Shown here in pieces: positions 24,117-33,510 of a stretch of 64,000 nt of DNA. The stretch lies in the NCBI GenBank assembly GCA_002384855.1, contig DGBP01000060.1, forward strand, positions 1 to 64,000, in the 5' to 3' direction. Under the pieces are notes generated by a model that worked only from the letters and a program-made list of their open reading frames with translations, searched no databases and had not been told where the DNA came from. Source of the stretch: Nocardioidaceae bacterium UBA4001. Its GTDB lineage: Bacteria > Actinomycetota > Actinomycetes > Propionibacteriales > Nocardioidaceae. The position numbers were made by a program, and so were the translations under genes. Position 1 is the first letter of the stretch. Every line of letters starts with the position of its first letter.

Positions 24117-24899
24117 GTGACCGACTTCGACGCAGGACAGCCGCCCGCCGAGGCGGCCACCGACGACCACGTGCTCGCCGCCTGGACGGCCACCGTCGCA
24201 GGACGGCTCCTCCTCCAGGTCCGCGAGCAGGGCCTCGAGGGCAAGGAGCTCAAGGACGCCGGCGACCAGGCCGCCCACGCGCTCCTCATGCGCCTGCTCG
24301 CCGAGCACCGTCCCGCCGACGCGGTCCTCTCCGAGGAGGGCAGGGACGACAAGGTGCGGCTGCAGTCGCACCGGGTCTGGATCGTCGACCCCCTCGACGG
24401 CACGCGGGAGTTCTCCGAGTCGCCGCGCGACGACTGGGCCGTGCACGTGGCACTGTGGGAGGACGGCGAGCTCGTCGCCGGAGCCGTCGCCCAGCCGGGG
24501 ATGGACACCACGTTCAGCACGGGCGAGCCGCCGGTCGTACCCCCGCGGTCCTCCGAGCGGCCGCGCATCGCGGTCAGCCGCACCCGCCCCCCGGAGTTCG
24601 TCAAGGCCCTCGCCGAGGAGATCGGCGCCGACCTGGTGCCGATGGGCTCGGCCGGCGCGAAGGTCATCTCGGTCACGCGGGACGTCACCGACGCCTACGT
24701 GCACGCCGGCGGGCAGTACGAGTGGGACTCCGCGGCCCCCGTGGCCGTGGCCCGGGCCGCCGGTCTGCACACGAGCCGGATCGACGGCTCGGAGCTGGTC
24801 TACAACCAGGACGAGGTGCTTCTGCCCGACCTGGTCGTGTGCCGCCCCGAGCTCGCCGAGCCGATCCTGGACTTCGTCCGCCGCCACGGGGTCTCCTGA
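24117..24899 (+). CDS. cysQ: 3'(2'),5'-bisphosphate nucleotidase, CysQ-like
   Basis: The 260-residue inositol-monophosphatase-fold enzyme has VLSEEGRDD (metal-binding Glu), WIVDPLDGTREFSE (the D-P-x-D-G-T signature) and YEWDSAAPVAVARAAG (C-terminal metal Asp). In actinobacteria such proteins hydrolyse 3'-phosphoadenosine 5'-phosphate, a by-product of sulfate assimilation, and inositol phosphates. Thus the activity is likely but the substrate is not certain. The GTG lies 28 nt after pth, and the HAD gene follows after 2 nt. Confidence 0.87.
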   Translation: MTDFDAGQPPAEAATDDHVLAAWTATVAGRLLLQVREQGLEGKELKDAGDQAAHALLMRLLAEHRPADAVLSEEGRDDKVRLQSHRVWIVDPLDGTREFSESPRDDWAVHVALWEDGELVAGAVAQPGMDTTFSTGEPPVVPPRSSERPRIAVSRTRPPEFVKALAEEIGADLVPMGSAGAKVISVTRDVTDAYVHAGGQYEWDSAAPVAVARAAGLHTSRIDGSELVYNQDEVLLPDLVVCRPELAEPILDFVRRHGVS

Positions 24900-24901
24900 G
24901 C

Positions 24902-25516
24902 ATGCCCGTACGGGCGGTGCTGTGGGACGCCGACGGCGTGCTGCAGCACCTGCCCGCCGGCTGGGAGGCGTCGATGCGGCCCGTCGTCGAGGGTCACGTC
25001 GAGGATCTGGAGACGTTCCTGGCCGAGGCGTTCGAGGCCGAGCGCCCCGCGCTGGTCGGGCAGGCCAGCTGGCTGGACATCCTCCCGGCCCTCCTCGACC
25101 GGTGGGCGGTCGCGCACCTGCACGACCGCGCGCTCGAGGTGTGGCTGACGATCGTGCCGCAGACGGAGGTCCGTGACCTCGTCACCGAGCTGCGCGCGGC
25201 CGGCGTCGGCTGTCACCTCGCGACCAACCAGACCGAGCACCGCGGCCGCCACATGGCAGACAACCTCGGGTACGGCGACCTTCTCGACGGGACGTTCTGG
25301 TCCTACGAGCTCGGGGTCGCCAAGCCGGACCCGGCGTACTTCGCCGCCATCGTCGAGCGGCTCGACCTCGCCCCCGACGAGGTGCTCCTCGTCGACGACA
25401 GCCTCCGCAACGTCGAGGCGGCCCGGTCGGTCGGGCTCGAGGCCGTCCACTGGCACGTCGACGAGGGCCTCCCCGTCCTGCGCGAGCGGCTGCACGCCCA
25501 CGGCTTGCCCGTCTGA
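24902..25516 (+). CDS. HAD superfamily (subfamily IA) hydrolase
   Basis: The 204-residue phosphatase-like protein has motif I AVLWDADGVLQ (nucleophile D9, acid/base D11), motif II HLATNQTEHR, the motif III Lys in GVAKPDPAYF and motif IV VLLVDDSLRNVEAARSVG. The small cap domain lies at about 15-85. Substrate is unknown; haloacid dehalogenase, phosphoglycolate or nucleotide phosphatases share this layout. The ATG is 2 nt after the stop of the CysQ-like gene, suggesting co-translation. Confidence 0.87.
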   Translation: MPVRAVLWDADGVLQHLPAGWEASMRPVVEGHVEDLETFLAEAFEAERPALVGQASWLDILPALLDRWAVAHLHDRALEVWLTIVPQTEVRDLVTELRAAGVGCHLATNQTEHRGRHMADNLGYGDLLDGTFWSYELGVAKPDPAYFAAIVERLDLAPDEVLLVDDSLRNVEAARSVGLEAVHWHVDEGLPVLRERLHAHGLPV

Positions 25517-25667
25517 GCGACGGATGGCTGCCCCCGAGGCGACGTAGACTCGAGGGCCGCAGCACCCCGTACCCCCTCGTCGTCCTGGCAGGGGGCACGT
25601 GTGTTGTCCGCGGTCGGGGCCCCATCGGCACGCCCCCGCCGACGCACCAGAGGAAGAGAGCACCGAG

Positions 25668-28600
25668 TTGAGCCTGAAGGGTCTGGCCGACCTCGTCCTG
25701 CGCGACAAGGTCCTGGCCTCCGCCGTCGAGGACGCCCGTGACGGGTCGGTCGCCGCGCTCGACCTCACCGGGCCGAGCGCGCTGCGGCCGTTCCTGGTCA
25801 AGGGCCTGGTCGACGCCGGCCGCACCGTGCTCGCCGTCGCGGCGACCGCGCGGGAGGCCGAGGACCTCGTGACCTACCTCGAGGACCTCGTCGAGCCGGC
25901 GACGGTTGCCTACTACCCGGCCTGGGAGACGCTTCCCCACGAGCGGCTCTCCCCTCGCTCGGACACCGTCGGCCGCCGCCTGGCCGTGCTGCGCCGCCTC
26001 AAGCACCCCGGCACCGACCCCACCAACGGGCCGCTGAAGGTCGTGGTGGCCCCCGTCCGCTCCGTCCTGCAGCCGCAGGTCCAGGGCCTCGCAGACCTCG
26101 AGCCGGTCGAGCTCGCCGTGGGGGACGAGGCCGACCTCGACGACGTGGTACGTCGCCTCGCGGCCGCGGCCTACACCCGCGTCGACCTGGTCGAGAAGCG
26201 CGGTGAGTTCGCGGTCCGCGGCGGCATCGTGGACGTCTTCCCGCCGACCCAGGAGCACCCCCTGCGGGTGGAGTTCTGGGGCGACGAGGTGGAGGAGATC
26301 CGCTCGTTCGCGGTCGCCGACCAGCGCTCGCTGGAGCCGCAGCCGCGGCTGTGGGCCCCGCCCTGCCGGGAGCTGCTGCTGACCGAGGAGGTACGACGCC
26401 GCGCGGCCGCGCTGGGGGAGAGCCACCCCGAGCTCGCCGAGATCACCCACAAGCTGGCCGAGGGGCACGCCGTCGAGGGGATGGAGTCGCTCGCCCCCGT
26501 GCTCGTCGACGAGATGGAGATGCTCGTCGACCTGATGCCCCGTGACACCCACGTGCTGGTGCTCGACCCGGAACGAGTGCGCAGCCGCGCCCACGACCTG
26601 GTGGCGACCAGCGAGGAGTTCCTGCACGCCTCCTGGGCGGCCGCAGCGGGAGGGGGCCAGGCGCCCATCGACCTCGGCGCGGCGTCGTACCGCTCCCTGG
26701 CCGATGTCCGCGCGATGATCCTCGCCCAGGACAAGGCGTGGTGGAGCATCTCGCCGTTCGGGCTCGACCCGGCCGCGGGGGTCTCGACGGGCTCGACCAG
26801 CGGGGGGGCGGGCTCGACCACCTCCCCGGGCTCGACCGGGGTCCTGCGGGACGTGACCGGGGAGGTGGTCGACTCCGGCGTCGACGTCGAGCAGGGCGCT
26901 GTCGAGTCGCGGACCACCGCGATCCGGCCGGTCGACACCTACCGCGGCGACATCGAGCACGCGATCACCGACATCAAGCGGTGGCTGACCGACGGCTCGC
27001 GCGTGGTGCTGCTCAACGAGGGCCACGGGCCGGCGGAGCGGATGGCCGAGGTGCTCAAGGAGCACGACGTCGCCGCCCGGCTGGTCGAGAGCCTGGACAG
27101 CCCTGACGCCGCACCGGAGGGCATCGTCACCCTGTCCACCGCGTGCCTCGACCACGGCTTCGTCGCGGAGGACCAGCGCCTCGCGGTGCTCACCGGCGAC
27201 GACCTGACCGGTCAGCGCTCCTCCACCAAGGACATGCGGCGGATGCCGACCCGGCGCAAGAAGCAGATCGACCCGCTCGAGCTCGAGCCGGGCGACTACG
27301 TGGTGCACGAGCAGCACGGGGTCGGCCGCTACGTCGAGATGGCCCAGCGCACCGTGCAGGGCGCGACGCGGGAGTACCTCGTGCTGGAGTACGGCTCCTC
27401 CAAGCGTGGTGCTCCGCCGGACCGGCTCTACGTCCCGGCCGACACCCTCGACCAGGTGACCCGCTACGTCGGCGGCGAGCAGCCGTCCCTGGACCGTCTC
27501 GGCGGCGGCGACTGGACCAAGCGCAAGAACCGGGCCCGCAAGGCGGTCAAGCAGATCGCCGCGGAGCTGATCAAGCTCTACGCCGCGCGGCAGGCCACGC
27601 GGGGGCACGCCTACGGCCCGGACACCCCGTGGCAGCGCGAGCTCGAGGATGCCTTCCCGTTCGTGGAGACCGTCGACCAGCTCACCACCGTCGACGAGGT
27701 CAAGCGCGACATGGAGCAGCAGGTGCCGATGGACCGCCTGGTCTGCGGAGACGTCGGCTACGGCAAGACCGAGATCGCCGTGCGTGCCGCGTTCAAGGCC
27801 GTGCAGGACGGCAAGCAGGTCGCCGTGCTCGTGCCGACGACCCTGCTGGTGCAGCAGCACTTCACGACCTTCGCCGAGCGGATGGGCGGCTTCCCGGTGG
27901 TCCTCAAGGGGCTGTCACGCTTCCAGAGCGACTCGGAGGCCAAGACGGTCGTCGAGGGGCTCGGCGAGGGCAGCGTCGACATCGTGATCGGCACCCACCG
28001 GCTGCTGAACCCCGACATCCGGTTCAAGAACCTCGGCCTGGTGATCGTCGACGAGGAGCAGCGCTTCGGCGTCGAGCACAAGGAGGCCATGAAGCGGCTG
28101 CGCACCTCCGTCGACGTCCTCGCGATGTCTGCGACGCCCATCCCGCGAACCCTGGAGATGGCGGTCACCGGCATCCGCGAGATGTCCACGATCACCACAC
28201 CGCCGGAGGAGCGGCACCCGGTCCTGACCTACGTCGGGGCCTACGAGGACCGGCAGGTCACGGCCGCGGTCCGCCGAGAGCTGCTCCGCGAGGGGCAGGT
28301 GTTCTACATCCACAACCGGGTGAGCACGATCGAGAAGGCCGCCGCGAAGCTCCGGCAGCTCGTGCCCGAGGCGCGGGTCGCAGTGGCCCACGGCCAGATG
28401 GGCGAGCACCGGCTCGAGCAGGTCATGGTCGACTTCTGGGAGAAGCGCTTCGACGTGCTCGTCTGCACCACGATCGTCGAGTCCGGCCTCGACGTGTCCA
28501 ACGCCAACACCATGGTGATCGAGCGGGCCGACATGCTCGGCCTCTCCCAGCTGCACCAGCTGCGCGGACGCGTGGGCCGTGGCCGCGAGCGGGCCTACGC

Positions 28601-29321
28601 CTACTTCCTCTACCCGGCCGACAAGCCGCTGACCGAGACCGCCCACGAGCGGCTGGCCACCCTGGCCCAGCACTCCGACCTCGGCGGGGGCATGGCGATC
28701 GCGATGAAGGACCTCGAGATCCGCGGCGCCGGCAACCTGCTCGGCGGCGAGCAGTCCGGCCACATCGCCGACGTCGGCTTCGACCTCTACGTGCGGCTCG
28801 TCGGCGAGGCGGTCGCGGAGTACAAGGGCGACGGCCCGGCGGAGGAGCCCGAGGTCAAGATCGAGCTGCCGATCGACGCCCACCTCCCGCACGACTACGT
28901 GCCGTCCGAGCGGCTCCGCCTCGAGATGTACAAGCGCCTCGCCGAGGTCCGTTCCGACGAGGACGTCGCCGCGATCCGCGAGGAGCTGCTCGACCGGTAC
29001 GGCGAGCCGCCGGCACCCGTCTCGAGCCTGCTCGAGGTGGCCCGGCTGCGGGCCCGTGCCCGCCGGGCGGGTCTCACCGACATCACGCTCCAGGGCAAGT
29101 ACGTCCGCTTCGCGCCCGTGGACCTGCCCGACTCCGGGAGGGTCCGCCTCGACCGGCTCTACCCGCGCAGCATCGTCAAGCCCCCCGTGCGTACGATGCT
29201 GGTGCCCCGGCCCCTGCCCAGGACCGTGGGAGGGCCGCCGATCCGCGACGAGGAGCTGCTCGCGTGGGTGCGGCAGGTGGTCGACTCGATCGTCGACCGC
29301 GAGCCGGTGCCGAGCAGCTGA
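25668..29321 (+). CDS. mfd: transcription-repair coupling factor Mfd
   Basis: The 1217-residue protein has an N-terminal UvrB-like region (AYYPAWETLPHERLSPRSDT), an RNA polymerase-interacting CarD-like domain (LEPGDYVVHEQHGVGRY, about 540), Walker A VCGDVGYGKTEIAVRAAF, the DEEQ box IVDEEQRFGVEHKE, helicase motif VI LRGRVGRGRERAYAYF and a C-terminal TRCF domain. It removes stalled RNA polymerase and recruits UvrA. A TTG start is inferred from AGAGGAAGAG and the usual N terminus; ATG 25599 is an alternative. A Gly/Ser/Thr-rich insert (about residues 368-392) comes from short repeats. Confidence 0.93.
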   Translation: MSLKGLADLVLRDKVLASAVEDARDGSVAALDLTGPSALRPFLVKGLVDAGRTVLAVAATAREAEDLVTYLEDLVEPATVAYYPAWETLPHERLSPRSDTVGRRLAVLRRLKHPGTDPTNGPLKVVVAPVRSVLQPQVQGLADLEPVELAVGDEADLDDVVRRLAAAAYTRVDLVEKRGEFAVRGGIVDVFPPTQEHPLRVEFWGDEVEEIRSFAVADQRSLEPQPRLWAPPCRELLLTEEVRRRAAALGESHPELAEITHKLAEGHAVEGMESLAPVLVDEMEMLVDLMPRDTHVLVLDPERVRSRAHDLVATSEEFLHASWAAAAGGGQAPIDLGAASYRSLADVRAMILAQDKAWWSISPFGLDPAAGVSTGSTSGGAGSTTSPGSTGVLRDVTGEVVDSGVDVEQGAVESRTTAIRPVDTYRGDIEHAITDIKRWLTDGSRVVLLNEGHGPAERMAEVLKEHDVAARLVESLDSPDAAPEGIVTLSTACLDHGFVAEDQRLAVLTGDDLTGQRSSTKDMRRMPTRRKKQIDPLELEPGDYVVHEQHGVGRYVEMAQRTVQGATREYLVLEYGSSKRGAPPDRLYVPADTLDQVTRYVGGEQPSLDRLGGGDWTKRKNRARKAVKQIAAELIKLYAARQATRGHAYGPDTPWQRELEDAFPFVETVDQLTTVDEVKRDMEQQVPMDRLVCGDVGYGKTEIAVRAAFKAVQDGKQVAVLVPTTLLVQQHFTTFAERMGGFPVVLKGLSRFQSDSEAKTVVEGLGEGSVDIVIGTHRLLNPDIRFKNLGLVIVDEEQRFGVEHKEAMKRLRTSVDVLAMSATPIPRTLEMAVTGIREMSTITTPPEERHPVLTYVGAYEDRQVTAAVRRELLREGQVFYIHNRVSTIEKAAAKLRQLVPEARVAVAHGQMGEHRLEQVMVDFWEKRFDVLVCTTIVESGLDVSNANTMVIERADMLGLSQLHQLRGRVGRGRERAYAYFLYPADKPLTETAHERLATLAQHSDLGGGMAIAMKDLEIRGAGNLLGGEQSGHIADVGFDLYVRLVGEAVAEYKGDGPAEEPEVKIELPIDAHLPHDYVPSERLRLEMYKRLAEVRSDEDVAAIREELLDRYGEPPAPVSSLLEVARLRARARRAGLTDITLQGKYVRFAPVDLPDSGRVRLDRLYPRSIVKPPVRTMLVPRPLPRTVGGPPIRDEELLAWVRQVVDSIVDREPVPSS
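26761..26837 (+). repeat. GGCTCGACC repeat cluster inside mfd
   Basis: The nonamer GGCTCGACC occurs four times (26761, 26790, 26811, 26829) in 77 bp, within runs such as GTCTCGACGGGCTCGACC. It is translated in frame as STGSTSGGAGSTTSPGSTG, in a part of Mfd that is normally an inter-domain linker. The sequence resembles abundant palindrome-rich intergenic repeats of Nocardioides-type genomes. Confidence 0.55.
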
Positions 29322-29369
29322 GCCGGGTGGGTGACGATGGTGCCGACGTCGAACGAGGAGTCACACGAG

Positions 29370-30050
29370 ATGGTCGCAGGACGCAGGGTGAGGCTCGCGG
29401 TGCTGGCCGCGGGAGCCGCGACGGTGCTGGCCGGGTGCGGCCTGACGCCCGGAGCCGCGGCGGTCGTCGGTTCCGAGCGCATCTCCCAGGACCAGGTCGA
29501 CGACCTGACCGCGTCGATCTGCTCCGCGCAGCTGGCTGCCAACGAGGCCCAGGCCGCGCAGACCCAGCGGATCCCGAGCCGGTCGCTGCGTGAGGGGGCG
29601 CTCGGCATCCTGGTCGAGAACGCGCTCGCCGCGCAGTTCGGCGACGCCGAGGGCGTCGAGCCGGACAAGCAGCAGGTCTCCGAGGTCGTCTCCCAGTCCG
29701 AGTCGAACCTCTCCATGCTTCCCGAGGACGAGCGCGAGGCATTCCGCACCGCCGTGCGGGACAACGCCGAGGGCCAGTCGGTGCTGGTGCAGGTCGGCCA
29801 GCAGTCGCTCGGCTCGGGCGCCGGTGAGAACGAGGCGTTCCAGGAGGGCTACCGCCTGATGCAGGAGTGGTCCGCCGACGTCGACGTCGAGGTCGACCCC
29901 CGCTACGGCGGCTTCGAGGACGGCATGTTCCGGCCCGGCGCCGGGAGCTCCCTCTCCGTAGCGGCCAGTGAGCGTGCCCGGGCCGGCACCGAGCAGCAGC
30001 TCGCCGAGGGCTTCGTCGCGACGCTGCCCGCCTCCCAGCAGTGCGGCTGA
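29370..30050 (+). CDS. secreted lipoprotein of the mfd-mazG interval, SurA-N-like
   Basis: The 226-residue protein has a lipoprotein signal peptide (RRVRLAVLAAGAATVLAGC, lipobox LAGC) and then VVGSERISQDQVDDLTASIC, which looks like the N-terminal helical chaperone domain of SurA/PrsA-type foldases. No peptidyl-prolyl isomerase domain follows. M. tuberculosis also has a lipoprotein gene between mfd/mazG and eno (LpqU), though this is not clearly the same family. ATG 29370 follows GAGGAG; upstream frame to 29331 lacks signal features. It overlaps mazG by 10 nt. Confidence 0.75.
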   Translation: MVAGRRVRLAVLAAGAATVLAGCGLTPGAAAVVGSERISQDQVDDLTASICSAQLAANEAQAAQTQRIPSRSLREGALGILVENALAAQFGDAEGVEPDKQQVSEVVSQSESNLSMLPEDEREAFRTAVRDNAEGQSVLVQVGQQSLGSGAGENEAFQEGYRLMQEWSADVDVEVDPRYGGFEDGMFRPGAGSSLSVAASERARAGTEQQLAEGFVATLPASQQCG

Positions 30051-30973
30051 CCTTCCTCGTCACCAGTCCCCGGGTCGCTCCGGGGCTGATGTCGTGGGCC
30101 GCCTGGCAGGCCGTGTCCACCGCCTCCAGGGTGCTCGCGGGCAGCGCTGACGCCCCGTTGGTCCGCGCCGTCGTCGCGGCCGGTCACGAGGTCGAGGTGC
30201 TCGAGGGTGCGACCGCCGCCGACGCGTGGGCGGCCGCCAGGCACGAGCACGTCGTGTGGCTCGCCGACGACGAGGAGGCCACGACCTGGCCGTCCTCGCT
30301 CGCGGCGCGGGTCCTCGAGGACGAGGAGGCTCCCGAGGTCGAGGTGCTGCACGCGTCGTACGACGTCCCCGGTGCGCGCCTGCTCGACCTGGTGACCGTC
30401 ATGGACCGGCTGCGGACCTCCTGCCCGTGGGACCGCGAGCAGACCCACGAGTCGTTGGCGAGGTACCTCCTCGAGGAGGCCTACGAGACGCTCGAGGCCA
30501 TCGAGACCGGCGACCACGCGCACCTGCGCGAGGAGCTCGGGGACCTGCTGCTGCAGGTGTTCTTCCACGCCCGGGTCGCCACCGAGCACCCCGACGAGCC
30601 GTTCGACATCGACGACGTCGCGGGCGGGATCGTCGACAAGCTCGTGCACCGCCACCCGCACGTCTTCGCGGGACTCGAGGTGGAGGACGCCGCTGAGGTG
30701 AACCGCAACTGGGAGGCACTGAAGGCCTCCGAGAAGGGGCGCTCGTCGGTCCTCGAAGGGATCCCCCTCGCGCTGCCCGCGCTGTCACTGGCGGAGAAGA
30801 CGCTCGGGCGGGCCGGCCGGGTCGACGTGCGCCCCTCGCCCGGCGAGAGTCTCGGAGACCGGCTGCTCACCCTGGTGGTGGAGGCGCGCGAGCAGGCGCT
30901 CGACGCCGAGCAGGAGCTGCGCGGCGCCGTACGACGCCTCGCGGACTCGGTCAGGGCAGCCGAGCGCGGCTGA
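30041..30973 (+). CDS. mazG: nucleoside triphosphate pyrophosphohydrolase MazG
   Basis: The 310-residue protein has an N-terminal extension (about 1-115) and a MazG domain: LLDLVTVMDRLRTSCPWDRE, the EExxE metal site in LLEEAYETLEAIETGD, and REELGDLLLQVFFHARVA. It hydrolyses NTPs and dNTPs to NMPs, cleaning damaged nucleotides. The motif VNRNWEALKASEKG is also conserved. GTG 30041 overlaps the lipoprotein gene by 10 nt, so they are coupled. Position between mfd and eno is conserved in actinobacteria. Confidence 0.92.
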   Translation: MRLTFLVTSPRVAPGLMSWAAWQAVSTASRVLAGSADAPLVRAVVAAGHEVEVLEGATAADAWAAARHEHVVWLADDEEATTWPSSLAARVLEDEEAPEVEVLHASYDVPGARLLDLVTVMDRLRTSCPWDREQTHESLARYLLEEAYETLEAIETGDHAHLREELGDLLLQVFFHARVATEHPDEPFDIDDVAGGIVDKLVHRHPHVFAGLEVEDAAEVNRNWEALKASEKGRSSVLEGIPLALPALSLAEKTLGRAGRVDVRPSPGESLGDRLLTLVVEAREQALDAEQELRGAVRRLADSVRAAERG

Positions 30974-31093
30974 GGCCTCGCCGCGGCCCAGGCCACAGGC
31001 CCCGCGCCACGGGGCGAGCCCTGCCGAGGGCCGCGGCCGGCCGCCGTTAGGCTGGCCCTGACCCCAGAATCCACCCCCGGCTAGGAGCAGACC

Positions 31094-32374
31094 GTGGCGT
31101 CCATCGAGGCTGTCGGCGCACGCGAGATTCTCGACTCGCGTGGCAACCCCACTGTTGAGGTCGAGGTGGCCCTCGACGACGGAACCGTGAGCCGTGCGGC
31201 CGTCCCGTCGGGGGCGTCCACCGGTGCCTTCGAGGCGGTGGAGCTGCGCGACGGCGGCGACCGGTACGCCGGCAAGGGCGTCGAGAAGGCCGTCGATGCG
31301 GTGCTCGACGTGATCGGCCCCGAGCTCGTGGGCTTCGAGGCCTCCGAGCAGCGGCTCGTCGACCAGCGGCTGCTCGAGCTCGACGGCACGCCCAACAAGG
31401 CCAAGCTCGGCGCCAACGCCATTCTCGGCGTCTCGCTCGCGGTCGCCCGGGCGGCCGCGGACTCCGCGGACCTCCCGCTGTTCCGCTACCTCGGTGGCCC
31501 CAACGCACACCTGCTGCCGGTGCCGATGATGAACATCCTCAACGGCGGCGCCCACGCCGACACCGCCGTCGACATCCAGGAGTTCATGATCGCCCCGGTC
31601 GGTGCGGCGACCTTCCGCGAGGCGCTGCGCCAGGGCGCGGAGGTCTACCACGCGCTGAAGTCGGTGCTCAAGGAGCGCGGGCTGGCCACCGGCCTCGGCG
31701 ACGAGGGCGGCTTCGCCCCCGACCTCGGTTCCAACCGCGAGGCGCTGGACCTGATCGCCGCCGCGGTCGAGAAGACCGGCCTGAAGGTCGGCGACGACAT
31801 CGCGCTCGCCCTCGACGTGGCCGCCACCGAGTTCTACCGCGACGGCGCCTACCAGTTCGAGGGGTCGGCCAGGTCGGCCGAGGAGATGCAGGCCTACTAC
31901 AGCGACCTGGTCGCGTCGTACCCGATCGTCTCGATCGAGGACCCGATGAGCGAGGAGGACTGGGCCGGCTGGGCCACGGTCACCGCGGCGCTCGGCGAGC
32001 AGACCCAGATCGTCGGCGACGACCTGTTCGTCACCAACGTCGAGCGGCTCGCCCGCGGCATCGGGGAGAGGTCGGCGAACGCACTGCTGGTCAAGGTCAA
32101 CCAGATCGGCTCGCTCACCGAGACCCTCGACTCCGTCGACCTCGCGCACCGCAACGGCTTCCGCTGCATGATGAGCCACCGCTCCGGCGAGACCGAGGAC
32201 ACCACGATCGCCGACCTCGCGGTCGCCCTGAACACCGGGCAGATCAAGACCGGTGCGCCCGCTCGCTCCGAGCGCGTCGCGAAGTACAACCAGCTGCTGC
32301 GCATCGAGGAGGAGCTCGACGACGCCGCCCGCTACGCCGGCCGCGGCGCGTTCCCCCGGTCCGTGCGGAGCTGA
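31094..32374 (+). CDS. eno: enolase
   Basis: The 426-residue enzyme matches enolase throughout: VGAREILDSRGNPTVEVEV, GASTGAFEAVELRDGG, GDEGGFAPDLGSN, SIEDPMSEEDWAGW, IVGDDLFVTN (metal Asp), KVNQIGSLTET (catalytic Lys) and MSHRSGETEDTTIADLAVA. It converts 2-phosphoglycerate to phosphoenolpyruvate. A -10-like TAGGCT (31048-31053) and an AGGAG motif (31083-31087) precede the GTG. A divisome-type gene follows after 9 nt, the conserved eno-ftsB/divIC order. Confidence 0.97.
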   Translation: MASIEAVGAREILDSRGNPTVEVEVALDDGTVSRAAVPSGASTGAFEAVELRDGGDRYAGKGVEKAVDAVLDVIGPELVGFEASEQRLVDQRLLELDGTPNKAKLGANAILGVSLAVARAAADSADLPLFRYLGGPNAHLLPVPMMNILNGGAHADTAVDIQEFMIAPVGAATFREALRQGAEVYHALKSVLKERGLATGLGDEGGFAPDLGSNREALDLIAAAVEKTGLKVGDDIALALDVAATEFYRDGAYQFEGSARSAEEMQAYYSDLVASYPIVSIEDPMSEEDWAGWATVTAALGEQTQIVGDDLFVTNVERLARGIGERSANALLVKVNQIGSLTETLDSVDLAHRNGFRCMMSHRSGETEDTTIADLAVALNTGQIKTGAPARSERVAKYNQLLRIEEELDDAARYAGRGAFPRSVRS

Positions 32375-32383
32375 GCCGAGCCG

Positions 32384-32977
32384 GTGCCGAGCAACCGTCC
32401 GTCGTCGTCCCGGGGGCCACGCCCCCGGGGCGCGGCGAGCCGTCCGTCCCGACCCCGGGCAGGGAGCCGGCCGGCGTCGCGTCCCGGGTCCCGGCCGGCC
32501 GGACGCCCGCGCACCGCTGCCGCGCAGGAGCCGGCGCGACCCCGCGTCACCGGCCGCGCCGTCGTGCTGGTGCTCGTCCTTGCCGTGCTGGCGATGTCCT
32601 ACGCCTCGAGCATGCGGGCCTACCTCGAGCAGAAGGAGCACCTCGCGACGCTCCGTGCCAGCATCGCGGAGTCCGAGGAGAACATCGCCGCGCTGCAGCA
32701 GGAGAAGCGCCGCTGGCGTGACCCGGCGTTCCTCGAGGCACAGGCGACGCAGCGGCTCGGATGGGTGATGCCAGGCGAGATCGGCTTCCAGGTGATCGAC
32801 GAGAACGGCGAGCCCCTCGGCCACGAGGACAGCCTCTCGGACCCCGACGCGATCGAGGTCGAGAACGAGCCGGCCTGGTGGGAGACCGCCTGGGGCACGA
32901 TGGAGGCCGCCGGCCACCCCGAGGACGTCCCGAACCCGGTCGAGGAGATCGACCCGCCGAGGACGAGGACCCCGTGA
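32384..32977 (+). CDS. FtsB/DivIC-family septum formation initiator
   Basis: The 197-residue bitopic membrane protein has a basic, Pro/Arg/Ser-rich cytoplasmic N terminus (about 1-55), one transmembrane helix (VVLVLVLAVLAMSYASSM, about 60-78) and an external coiled coil (YLEQKEHLATLRASIAESEE, then NIAALQQEKRRWRDPAFLEA). The motif ATQRLGWVMPGEIGFQVID is typical of the family. It acts with FtsL and FtsQ at the division site. Its place between eno and DUF501 is conserved in actinobacteria. The next gene overlaps its stop by 4 nt. Confidence 0.9.
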   Translation: MPSNRPSSSRGPRPRGAASRPSRPRAGSRPASRPGSRPAGRPRTAAAQEPARPRVTGRAVVLVLVLAVLAMSYASSMRAYLEQKEHLATLRASIAESEENIAALQQEKRRWRDPAFLEAQATQRLGWVMPGEIGFQVIDENGEPLGHEDSLSDPDAIEVENEPAWWETAWGTMEAAGHPEDVPNPVEEIDPPRTRTP

Positions 32978-33510
32978 CGCCGCACGAGGCCGCGGAGCCC
33001 GTCTCCGCTCGTGACCAGGCCGCCATCGAGGCCCAGCTCGGCCGGCCGCCCCGCTCCATCCACGCCGTGGGGCACCGCTGCCCCTGTGGCAACCCCGACG
33101 TGGTGGCCACCGAGCCGCGTCTCGACGACGGCACGCCGTTCCCCACGACCTTCTACCTCACCTGCCCCCGCGCCGCCTCGATGATCGGCACCCTCGAGGC
33201 CTCGGGGCTGATGAAGGAGATGAGTGTGCGGCTGGAGGAGGACGCCGACCTCGCCGCGGCCTACCGCCGTGCCCACGAGGCCTACCTCACCTACCGCGAG
33301 TCCATCGGGGAGGTGCCGGAGATCGCCGGGGTCTCGGCCGGTGGCATGCCGGCGCGCGTCAAGTGCCTGCACGTGCTCGCCGGCCAGTCGCTCGCGCAGG
33401 GCCGTGGCGTGAACCCCCTCGGCGACGAGGTGCTCGACCTGCTCGGCGAGTTCTGGGCGGCCGGCCCGTGCGTCGAGGTGCCCCCCGAGGTCTCGGAGTC
33501 GCAGGGGTGA
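32974..33510 (+). CDS. DUF501 domain-containing protein
   Basis: The 178-residue protein matches DUF501: AIEAQLGRPPRSIHAVGHRC, PCGNPDVVATEPRLDDGTPF, PTTFYLTCPRAASMIGTLEA and AHEAYLTYRESIG. Cys residues in HRCPCGNP and KCLHVLAGQ could bind metal. Function is unknown. The GTG overlaps the previous gene (GTGA), and its own stop overlaps ppx, so eno, the FtsB-like gene, DUF501 and ppx form one tightly packed operon, as in mycobacteria. Confidence 0.9.
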   Translation: MTPHEAAEPVSARDQAAIEAQLGRPPRSIHAVGHRCPCGNPDVVATEPRLDDGTPFPTTFYLTCPRAASMIGTLEASGLMKEMSVRLEEDADLAAAYRRAHEAYLTYRESIGEVPEIAGVSAGGMPARVKCLHVLAGQSLAQGRGVNPLGDEVLDLLGEFWAAGPCVEVPPEVSESQG

